A stretch of DNA of 41,160 nucleotides from an uncultured Verrucomicrobiota bacterium (GTDB lineage: Bacteria; Verrucomicrobiota; Kiritimatiellia; RFP12; UBA3636): NCBI GenBank assembly GCA_949285835.1, contig CASEAR010000126.1, positions 1-41,160 on the forward strand. Reading direction: 5' to 3'. The translations under genes and the position numbers were made by a program. Within the stretch, counting starts at the first letter, position 1, and each line of letters begins with the position of its first letter. Shown piece after piece: positions 34,269 to 41,160 of this stretch. The notes beneath the pieces were generated by a model. The model was given only the letters and a program-made list of their open reading frames with translations. It made no database searches and was not told where the DNA came from.

Positions 34269-35198
34269 ATGAAAAGTGAAGAAACAGCGCCGTCCAGAGC
34301 CTCTGTTCCGGAAATGGATGCACTCATCGGACGCAAATTTTCAGTTTTGGACGACGGTTTTGTCAGAGTTGTAGACTATATGGGCTCTGACGCTTCAATC
34401 GTACAGGCAGCAAGAGTCTCGTATGGAGCCGGAACAAAGCATGTTTCTCAGGACAGAGCGCTTATACGGTACTTGATGCGTCACTCGCACACCTCCCCTT
34501 TTGAAATGTGTGAGATAAAGCTCCACATACGAGCACCGATGGATGTGTGGCGCCAATGGGTAAGACACAGAACCGCCTCTATAAACGAATATTCAACCAG
34601 GTACTCAGTTGCCATAGATTCCATACACGAAACGGAGCCCGGAGAATGGCGGATGCAATCCCGGAACAACCGTCAGGGAAGTTCAGGCTTTTTCCCGCTG
34701 GAAGAAGGCGAAGCACTTACCCGCGAAGAAAGGCAGTTTCATGAGGAAGCGCGGAAACTTTACGAATCAAGAATAGACAGAGGAATGGCTCGCGAACAGG
34801 CAAGAAAAGACCTTCCTCTAGCCACATATACTGAAGCGTACTGGAAATGCGACTTGCACAACCTCCTGAGATTTCTGGCGCTTCGGATGGACGAACACGC
34901 TCAGCAGGAAATTCGTGAATATGCTTCCGTCATAGGACGCCTCATCGTGGCCAAATGGACCCCCTTTGTTTGGGAAGCATTCTGCGATTACACCTTGGAG
35001 TCAATCAAACTGTCCAGGCATGAGATAACGCTGCTTGGGATGATCGCCCGCGGAGACAATAAAGACGCTCTGCACTACGCTGAGAAAAACGGACTTATTA
35101 CAACAGGCGAAGATGGAATTCGTAAAACGGGCGGAGAAATGAACGAATTTACAGCCAAACTCGCACAAATGGGACTGCTCAGTCCATGGAACGACTGA
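34269..35198 (+). CDS. thyX: FAD-dependent thymidylate synthase ThyX
   Basis: 309 residues. It makes dTMP from dUMP using FAD and methylene-THF, the alternative to ThyA. The ThyX signature RHRTASINEYSTRYS (RHRxxSxNExSxRY) is at 99-113. HTSPFEMCEIKLHIRAPM, DLPLATYTEAYWKCDLHNLLRFLALR and ALRM.EHAQQEIREYA also match. The protein is somewhat longer than many ThyX proteins at the C-terminus. The 3' end overlaps the following gene by 13 bases. Confidence 0.97.
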   Translation: MKSEETAPSRASVPEMDALIGRKFSVLDDGFVRVVDYMGSDASIVQAARVSYGAGTKHVSQDRALIRYLMRHSHTSPFEMCEIKLHIRAPMDVWRQWVRHRTASINEYSTRYSVAIDSIHETEPGEWRMQSRNNRQGSSGFFPLEEGEALTREERQFHEEARKLYESRIDRGMAREQARKDLPLATYTEAYWKCDLHNLLRFLALRMDEHAQQEIREYASVIGRLIVAKWTPFVWEAFCDYTLESIKLSRHEITLLGMIARGDNKDALHYAEKNGLITTGEDGIRKTGGEMNEFTAKLAQMGLLSPWND

Positions 35199-35914
35199 TT
35201 TTCGCTTCACTTTTGATCCTGTGCGCGGCAAAATCGGCCATTTATGCTGACATGTTCCGGCTGCCAATCACGGACAGCAGTGGCCGTGTTCTGCAGTACG
35301 CTGTTTCTTCGACCAAACAGCAAAGCTCCTCGTTGAAATTGTTAAACACGGAAATGTATGACGATAAAACACTGAAAACTGCATACCGCAATGCATCCCT
35401 CTTAAAAGAAGCCGCCAGATACGGAATGCAGCCGGATGATTTTCTGGCCATAGTAGATTCTGCACTGCAATCCATGACCGTCCTGCATTCTGGTTCTACT
35501 GCGAAAGTATACAGAATATCCACATCACGATATGGAATTGGAAATAAATACGGATCCAACTGCACCCCTCCCGGATGGCATAAAAGCGCAGAGCGATATG
35601 GAGACGAACGGCCCGTCGGAAGTGTGTTTTCTTCACGAAGATTCACAGGGCAAATACTTACTGGAGATATGCTGTGCAGCTCAGACGGGGATCTTGTTCT
35701 GACTCGTATAATCTGGCTTAAGGGTCTGCAGAATGGAATTAACAGAGGCTCCGGCATAGACAGCCACGAACGATGTATTTACATACATGGCACAAATCAG
35801 GAACACCTGCTTGGCTCTCCGGCATCACATGGATGCATCCGCATGAAAAATACAGAGCTCGTCGATTTCTTCGAAGAAACAAAAAAGGCTGATATTTACT
35901 TTATAATCATTTAG
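35186..35914 (+). CDS. Exported L,D-transpeptidase-like (YkuD) protein
   Basis: 242 residues with a signal peptide (RLIFASLLILCAAKSAIYA). The C-terminal YkuD domain carries IYIHGTNQEHLLG and SHGCIRM, with His201, His215 and catalytic Cys217. Such enzymes cross-link peptidoglycan or attach proteins to it in the periplasm. The middle region (about 95-180) shows the expected strands and KYGSNCTPPGWHKSAERYG, seen in related YkuD proteins. The first 95 residues match no domain I know. The start lies inside the end of thyX (13-base overlap in another frame), so translation is probably coupled. Confidence 0.88.
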   Translation: MERLIFASLLILCAAKSAIYADMFRLPITDSSGRVLQYAVSSTKQQSSSLKLLNTEMYDDKTLKTAYRNASLLKEAARYGMQPDDFLAIVDSALQSMTVLHSGSTAKVYRISTSRYGIGNKYGSNCTPPGWHKSAERYGDERPVGSVFSSRRFTGQILTGDMLCSSDGDLVLTRIIWLKGLQNGINRGSGIDSHERCIYIHGTNQEHLLGSPASHGCIRMKNTELVDFFEETKKADIYFIII

Positions 35915-36709
35915 TTAATCGCCAAATACTATATCTGCAGCCATAAGGCAATAAGCGCTGCTCAGCGGCGTTCCCCACGACAAACCTTGAAAAGAGGCAG
36001 GTGTGGCAAACGGTTCTGCAATGCTCCGAAGTGGCCTTTTTGCCGATACCGTAATACAAGTGCAACAAACGATCCCTCTCTCTGCGGAATATACTGCACT
36101 GAGGAACAAAATCATACAGACAGCTGTTCTCTCAGGACATATAAGCAGTTATCTTGCGTTAAAACGTGGGTAATGACGCCGTATATTTGAACATGAAATA
36201 AGCCGCGCAAAAAGTGAACGTCAAATGTCAGGCTCAGCATTGCACAGGCGTGGAGACAGTGAAATTGGAAACCCCAGAACAAAACCGCTTACTCACAGCA
36301 TAACCACTTGATGTTTGGAACAGCGAATCACTGCGCTGCGCAGACGACTGCGCACATCGTGCTTCCAAATTGCTTTGTAAATCAACAGTCGGCTGCATCG
36401 AAGCACAATGCATACCCGAACAAATGCCTGAACTGTTCAGTTCAGAAGCAAAAGGCTTCGCCGTTTACTGCAACTGCAATTCGTCCCACTGAACAAGGCA
36501 TAAACCTTTCCATGATTTGACTGACAAACACAATCTGACGTACGGCTTTCCAAACCGGTGAAAATCAGGGGAAGACGGCACTGATAGCAAAGGAAAAAAC
36601 CGAGGGATATCCACCGCTCCTGAGGACAAATCCGAAACACAGACGCCGGTCAAGACGCGAGAAGGTTACGGCCCAGGAGAACAATGCAGCTTACAGAAAT
36701 CGTATCTGA
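35915..36709. other. Stretch without a supported gene
   Basis: About 800 bases; open frames of 60-70 codons on both strands show no family and no ribosome site. Dyads are frequent: TGCGCA twice at 36337-36342 and 36349-36354; CTGAACTG-TT-CAGTTCAG at 36428-36445; GAAGC/GCTTC at 36445-36459. No T-tract follows them, so they are not obvious terminators. A structured RNA is possible but not shown. Confidence 0.5.
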
Positions 36710-37873
36710 TCAGTAGTAGTTGATTATTACTTCCTTAAAATACTTTTCTTCCAGAATTCTGGCAATCCGGTTAATCAGAGTACGCCTTACCTCAAGCTCA
36801 ACCGGAAGCTTCGGATCATGATGCGCCGGATTTATTCCTGTGCCGACATTAAATGTGATCCGGTCATGATGCAAGAACAAATCCCGCATTTTCGTGGCGC
36901 CGTTCTTACGGTAACACGTCTCTTCCCCAAGCAAAAGTTTTTCGCACACAGACAGTGTAATGCATCCTTCACACACAAGGGCGGCACCCTCCATTTCCGA
37001 TGTGGCAGGCACCTCAGGGTCTATGCTGTCCAGAGACATATATAACTGACGGCCCAGCTCACGTCCGACCAGTTCTGCAGTTGTTCCGCCGCTTATTATT
37101 GTAGTAACATCCGGATTAAGAACCAGAGAAGCATATTCGCGATCGCGCGATTTTGAGAAAGGGGGTCCCGTCAAAACCTGAAGCTCACGCGTCTTGCGGT
37201 AATACATTACCGCGCATGTTGTATCATCTCCGGGAACGCCATAATCGTACGACAAGGCGTGATTCACCACATTCGGTGCAAGGCTTGCCGAGTCCATGTC
37301 CGGATTATGGCCGATCACATCAGTGAGGTGCTCTATGAGGTTGTCCGTCCCCCATCCGAACGGATACTTCATTGACCCAAGACCAGCCTGCGTGACGCCG
37401 TCCGAACATATTATTATCCTGTCGTCGAGGCCGGCGCGAAAGGTCGCACAAAGCATCGAACGGTCTCCCCACCGCGGCAGTGTATACACTTCGCCGCCGA
37501 TTTTATACCCTACGCAACCCGAAAAATGTACCGAATTCGGATTTCCATACTCCACGAGGCGCACAATACCATCAATGGTGGCGCTCACCATCGTGAATGT
37601 TGAGTAGGAAATATGCCGTTCAGGACACAGCGGAAGCGCGTCCATAATCATGGTGGCGGCCCGCTTCAAATCAAGATCAGCCATGATATATTCAAGCGCC
37701 ATGGTTGCCGTCAGCGACGCTGCCACATGAGCCTGAAGCCCGCTGCCCAATCCGTCCGCCAAAACGGCATACACGGTCTTGTTGTCAGCGGATCTGCGTG
37801 AAATAAAAACATCGCCGCTGCAATTTTTGCCGTGCTTGCATCGATTGAAGTAGTCTATGTCTATGAACAACAT
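36710..37873 (-). CDS. SpoIIE/PP2C-type phosphatase of the hydrogenase cluster
   Basis: About 387 residues from ATG 37873, which has GAGG six bases upstream; GTG 37903 is less likely. Residues about 15-225 form a SpoIIE-type PP2C serine phosphatase domain, with the metal-binding motifs VLADGLGSG, IICSDGVTQAG and GDDTTCAVM. Residues about 235-387 are an extra C-terminal region with cysteines (CEGCITLSVCEKLLLG.ETCY) and no known domain. Such a phosphatase gene next to a PAS-containing [FeFe]-hydrogenase (HydS) is a known arrangement in anaerobes and is thought to carry a hydrogen signal to targets. It follows the HydS gene by 29 bases. Confidence 0.85.
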   Translation of the reverse strand: MLFIDIDYFNRCKHGKNCSGDVFISRRSADNKTVYAVLADGLGSGLQAHVAASLTATMALEYIMADLDLKRAATMIMDALPLCPERHISYSTFTMVSATIDGIVRLVEYGNPNSVHFSGCVGYKIGGEVYTLPRWGDRSMLCATFRAGLDDRIIICSDGVTQAGLGSMKYPFGWGTDNLIEHLTDVIGHNPDMDSASLAPNVVNHALSYDYGVPGDDTTCAVMYYRKTRELQVLTGPPFSKSRDREYASLVLNPDVTTIISGGTTAELVGRELGRQLYMSLDSIDPEVPATSEMEGAALVCEGCITLSVCEKLLLGEETCYRKNGATKMRDLFLHHDRITFNVGTGINPAHHDPKLPVELEVRRTLINRIARILEEKYFKEVIINYY

Positions 37874-37902
37874 ACAAACCTCGTTCCGGGAATGGGCCCG
37901 CA

Positions 37903-39618
37903 CTACTCATCAAGGTTTTCGACTGGTTCCGCCTTGAACATATCCATAAGAGATGTAAGAATAAGTTCTGACTGGGCGGAGTTTTTACCTAGCATATAGG
38001 CGATCTCCTGCACCGTTTTCGTCGTATTCATGATGACCTCTTTCGACTTCTCCATCATGTGCTGACGAATCTTTTCCGTCTCGGTAATCTCGGAAACAAG
38101 GGCGCCGACCGACGTCCGTTTCTCGATTCCAAAGACAGTGATATTGTAAATACGGGCTCCGATGGAAACGTTTTTGCGAACGGCTTCCCCATCGGAGAGG
38201 AGAACTTTTTTAAACAGCGCTCTGGCTGGTATAATTTTATCGAGTTCAGCTCCGCGCAGCCCCGGACATGCTTCATATGCGAGCTTGAGCGACTCATCAA
38301 ACAGCCTGCTGAAATATTCGTTGCACTCCTGAATATGCAGGTCGGAATCTGCAATCACGAGACCAAAGGGCATTGATTTCGACAAAGCATTGCTCTTGTT
38401 CTGTGCCATCTGACGCATATGCGACACACACATCTGCGGTTCCGCGTCGCCGCGCAGCATGGCCTGAACCATCGCACGGCAACTCTCGTATCCGCAGCCT
38501 CCGCAATTCAGCTCATCTTCTTTGCGGTATTTTCCGATGCTGTGAAGCGCCTCGGTTATGCGTTCCTCAGGGAATATCTCCGTCTTCACCGGACTGGCGC
38601 AGAATTCTGCCGATATATCCGTTTCCAAGACGGACTTTGCAGGATTCTGGGCGACGTACATCTCAACGTCAAGCTGCGAAGAGACCTTGCTTCGCACAGA
38701 AGACTTGGGCCCCGCAACACAACCGCCGGGACAGGCAAGCATCTCAAGAAATACGGGAGGCCCGGAAGGCATGTCCTTGGACAATGCCTCAAGTCTGTCC
38801 ATTATCTGCCCAACCCCGCTTACCACCATGAAACGTCCGTTCATATCACGGCGACTGAGAAAAGTCTCTATCGTCCGGATCATGCCGCCCTCTATCGGGT
38901 AGGAAGCGCCCTCACCGGGATGTTTATAGTCCGGATCGTCCTCCATCAACTCTGGAATAATACGCTTGATCTTGAACCACCTGCGAAGTGCCTCGAAGGT
39001 CATGGCATTTGCCAGCTCTCCATTCGACTCGTCGGCATTCCGTTTCTTGGCAATACAGGGACCGATGAATACAACATCAATGTCGTTTCCGAAACGATCT
39101 CTGAGCTGACGCACATGCGCCATCATAGGCGGCATTACCGGTGTCAGAGAACTCACAAGTTCCGGATAATATTTGCGAACAAGGTCAACGGCCACAGGAC
39201 ACGCCGTTGAAAAGTACACGCCGCCGTCCTTCTCGTCGAGGAACTCAGCCACCCGTTTTGACACAAGTTCCGCACCTTCCGCAGTTTCATAAACGCCGGC
39301 GAACCCCAGACGCTTGAGCGCCGTAACCATCTGCGCTGGCCTCACATCAGGAAATTCCGAAACAAACGACGGCGCAAGAGACGCATACACCGGACGCTCA
39401 TTCCTCCGGATCCTGTAATGTACACTCAAAAGATCCGACCGGACCCGCTTTGCATTGTGCTCGCATGTGGTCACGCATCTTCCGCAGAGAATGCAAAGCT
39501 CCGGAGTGACGACCGCGTGATCGTCAACGACTTTTATGGCCTTTACCGGGCAATGGCGTATGCACTTGTAGCAATCCCGGCACTCTGCACTTACGGAATA
39601 AATTGGAGGAGTAGGCAT
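37903..39618 (-). CDS. Sensory [FeFe]-hydrogenase-like protein with PAS domain (HydS type, group C)
   Basis: 571 residues from ATG 39618 (ribosome site gggaga). Domain order: two 4Fe-4S clusters (CRDCYKCIRHCP, CILCGRCVTTCE, residues 13-53), H-cluster domain (about 75-340), an Fe-S domain with CGGCGYESCRAMVQ and a last Cys (372-397), and a PAS domain (about 405-520). H-cluster motifs are STACPV (P1), GPCIAKK (P2) and MLACPGGCVAGP (P3). In P1 the usual TSCCP proton-relay cysteine is alanine, as in described sensory hydrogenases such as Thermotoga HydS. It probably senses H2 or redox state and signals to the phosphatase next to it. Confidence 0.9.
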   Translation of the reverse strand: MPTPPIYSVSAECRDCYKCIRHCPVKAIKVVDDHAVVTPELCILCGRCVTTCEHNAKRVRSDLLSVHYRIRRNERPVYASLAPSFVSEFPDVRPAQMVTALKRLGFAGVYETAEGAELVSKRVAEFLDEKDGGVYFSTACPVAVDLVRKYYPELVSSLTPVMPPMMAHVRQLRDRFGNDIDVVFIGPCIAKKRNADESNGELANAMTFEALRRWFKIKRIIPELMEDDPDYKHPGEGASYPIEGGMIRTIETFLSRRDMNGRFMVVSGVGQIMDRLEALSKDMPSGPPVFLEMLACPGGCVAGPKSSVRSKVSSQLDVEMYVAQNPAKSVLETDISAEFCASPVKTEIFPEERITEALHSIGKYRKEDELNCGGCGYESCRAMVQAMLRGDAEPQMCVSHMRQMAQNKSNALSKSMPFGLVIADSDLHIQECNEYFSRLFDESLKLAYEACPGLRGAELDKIIPARALFKKVLLSDGEAVRKNVSIGARIYNITVFGIEKRTSVGALVSEITETEKIRQHMMEKSKEVIMNTTKTVQEIAYMLGKNSAQSELILTSLMDMFKAEPVENLDE

Positions 39619-39690
39619 CGTATTCTCCCGTGGTTTTGCTGCCGACCCGCAAAAAAACTCACTGAATGCGAACATGACAGCGGTTCAACT

Positions 39691-39945
39691 TCAACTCTTC
39701 TCTTCAAGCAGTGAATCAAGGAACGAGGCCAGTTTCTCAGGTGTCATCCCCGTCATCTGCTTACCGTCCACCCAGATATTGGGCCCCTCAGAACACTTTC
39801 CGCCGCACCGGCAGCCGCGAAAAACAATTTTTGACGAAAGCTCATGCTCCTCTAGAAATTCTCTGATTTTTATCTGGTTCGAAGAATTCCCTCTTGAGAA
39901 GCAGGAGCTGCCCATACACACGACAATGCTTTCAGGCAAGGCCAT
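39691..39945 (-). CDS. Thioredoxin-like 2Fe-2S ferredoxin (NuoE-like small subunit)
   Basis: 84 residues. VVCMGSSCFSRGN followed by FRGCRCGGKCSEGPNIWVDG gives the C-x4-C ... C-x3-C cluster-binding pattern of thioredoxin-fold 2Fe-2S ferredoxins (the NuoE C-terminal domain). GMTPEKLASFLDSLL is also typical. The ribosome site GAGGT lies before ATG 39945. It lies between the two hydrogenase genes with gaps of 9 and 72 bases and probably passes electrons between them. Confidence 0.9.
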   Translation of the reverse strand: MALPESIVVCMGSSCFSRGNSSNQIKIREFLEEHELSSKIVFRGCRCGGKCSEGPNIWVDGKQMTGMTPEKLASFLDSLLEEKS

Positions 39946-39954
39946 GGAAACACC

Positions 39955-41160
39955 TCATTTAGATGCCGCCGGAGAAGCGCTTCCTCCGGGCGACGGTTTT
40001 ACGTAATTCTTTTCAAGTCTGGCAGCTGCTCTGGCCGGATCCTCAAAAGAGCAAGGCCCGGAAGAACAACCTCCCTCACAGCACATCACCTCTATGAGCT
40101 TGCCCGGAGTCTTACCTGTAGCCGCAAACGCCTTAAGGAGCTTAAGCGCTTTTGGAGAAAGCCCATTGACCAAAAACGGCTGAAATTTTTCGGAAGCTTC
40201 ATGCGCAACGCCATCCGCGACCCCCCCACTCACGGCATACCTCACGCCGAAAATTGAGCCCTCCTCGACAAATGGCACATCATCGCTCGAATCGACATCT
40301 ATTCCACGTCCAACCAGCATTGCCCCCAACTCATCAGCTGTAAGCACGTAATCCGGGAACCCGCGATCCAGTGCCTCCGCCCGCTTCGCGGCGCATGGTC
40401 CTATGAACACAGTCAGTGCTTTCGGATGCTCCGCTCGCGCCCGCATCGCAGCAAACGCCATCGGAGAAGGCGTATTGGAAACAAACCTTCCTATTTCGGG
40501 CAACACCCGCCTTGTCGCCTGCACCCAGGCGGGACAGCAAGATGTCGTCATGAAAGGACTCCCCTCTCCCAGACGTTCAATCAGTTCCTTTGCTTCGTTT
40601 CTAGATGTCTCATCTGCGCCTGATGCCACATCGTAAACACATGAAAACCCAAGCTTTATAAGAGCTCCATTCAGCTTTGTTCTGGCGTTCGGGAAAATAC
40701 CAGTAAGCGCTGGAGCGGTCATGGCAACAACCTCGGTTCCGGATTTTATCGCCTTTATCACATCGGCCATCTGACTGCACGAAACGATAGCTCCGAATGG
40801 ACAAGCGGCCTGACAACGCCCGCACCTGATGCACTTATCATGATCTATTGCAACGCGCCCATCTTCAGTTTTTCCAATGGCATCCACAGGACAGGACTCT
40901 CCGCATGCCAGAGGTACCTGGACTATGGCGTGAAAGCTGCACACTTTCGTGCATACACCGCAATTCACGCACAGATCCCTGTTTATATGAGCCTGCCCGT
41001 TTACGATACTTATGGCTTTGCGAGGACAGTTTGATATGCACGGCCTTGCCAGACACCCTCGGCACAAATTCGTCACGGTAGTCTGGCTTTCCAAACACGC
41101 AGAGCAGGCATCTGAAAGAATTGTCATGAACGGATCTTTTGGCTTTCGTCCGTCCTCAAT
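39955..41160 (-). CDS. [FeFe]-hydrogenase, group B-like, N-terminus outside the window
   Basis: About 400 residues seen; the frame stays open to the right edge (DPF is read before an internal Met at 41127), and relatives have residues there, so the true start lies beyond the window. The Fe-S region has four cysteine clusters (CRGCLARPC, CVNCGVCTKVC, CGESCP, CIRCGRCQAACP). The H-cluster motifs are complete: TSCCPAW (P1), FIGPCAAKRAE (P2) and EVMCCEGGCSSG (P3). It should bind the catalytic H-cluster and produce or use H2, most likely with ferredoxin. The C-terminal tail KPSPGGSASPAASK is low-complexity. It heads the known hydrogenase group here; maturases HydEFG are not in the window. Confidence 0.95.
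   Translation of the reverse strand: MEDGRKPKDPFMTILSDACSACLESQTTVTNLCRGCLARPCISNCPRKAISIVNGQAHINRDLCVNCGVCTKVCSFHAIVQVPLACGESCPVDAIGKTEDGRVAIDHDKCIRCGRCQAACPFGAIVSCSQMADVIKAIKSGTEVVAMTAPALTGIFPNARTKLNGALIKLGFSCVYDVASGADETSRNEAKELIERLGEGSPFMTTSCCPAWVQATRRVLPEIGRFVSNTPSPMAFAAMRARAEHPKALTVFIGPCAAKRAEALDRGFPDYVLTADELGAMLVGRGIDVDSSDDVPFVEEGSIFGVRYAVSGGVADGVAHEASEKFQPFLVNGLSPKALKLLKAFAATGKTPGKLIEVMCCEGGCSSGPCSFEDPARAAARLEKNYVKPSPGGSASPAASK

Noticed and set aside
1..41160. CRISPR arrays, tRNA or rRNA genes
   Set aside because: No regularly spaced repeat array and no recognisable tRNA or rRNA core sequence was found; the short tandem repeats have no spacers.

Overview
This 41 kb window comes from a Gram-negative, anaerobic bacterium of medium GC. 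Outer-membrane genes (TolB, Pal, a beta-barrel protein) show the envelope type. Two [FeFe]-hydrogenase-family proteins show anaerobic, probably fermentative life. GH2 and GH20 glycosidases suggest use of host or plant glycans. ThyX, Dxs, a TPR protein on a dead sulfatase scaffold and a T-x-R-x-K-P repeat protein would fit the PVC superphylum (Lentisphaerota/Kiritimatiellota-like gut bacteria). That placement is an inference; there is no rRNA in the window.

Layout. 1-1695: 3' end of guaA with a clear terminator, then a decayed IS transposase and a structured region without a gene. 1696-16537: a long, nearly gap-free minus-strand block. Read 5' to 3' it runs GT4 glycosyltransferase, tolB, pal, Fe(III)-type ABC permease, ABC-3 metal permease, outer-membrane barrel, 5-formyl-THF cyclo-ligase, then a tightly overlapping set: MotA/TolQ/ExbB-like channel with a long coiled-coil tail, single-pass membrane partner, 706-aa exported protein with repeating segments, GT2 glycosyltransferase, exported HEXXH metallopeptidase, ECF sigma factor and zinc-finger anti-sigma factor. 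16538-17046: divergent promoter region. 17047-22565: plus strand tpiA, secG, lipoprotein pseudo-sulfatase/TPR, GH2, DEDDh exonuclease. 23028-27752: minus-strand dxs, nadC, eda, tadC and a small membrane protein. 28040-30145: convergent trmL and GH20. 30146-31818: about 1.7 kb with no gene I can support, but with short tandem repeats. 31819-35914: plus-strand pyrH, frr, a T-x-R-x-K-P repeat membrane protein, double terminator, thyX, L,D-transpeptidase-like protein. 35915-36709: no gene seen. 36710-41160: minus-strand [FeFe]-hydrogenase cluster (group B-like HydA cut by the window edge, thioredoxin-like 2Fe-2S protein, sensory HydS with PAS, SpoIIE/PP2C phosphatase).

The best candidate for an undescribed system is the block 1696-9313. 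A proton-channel-like membrane pair resembling ZorA/ZorB, TolQ/TolR or MotA/MotB in architecture is translationally coupled to a large exported protein, a glycosyltransferase and a metallopeptidase, and ends in a sigma/anti-sigma pair. None of the known Zorya effectors and no OmpA-type peptidoglycan-binding domain is present, so it is probably not a standard Zorya, Tol or flagellar stator system. All identifications rest on reading motifs and architecture; no database search was run.
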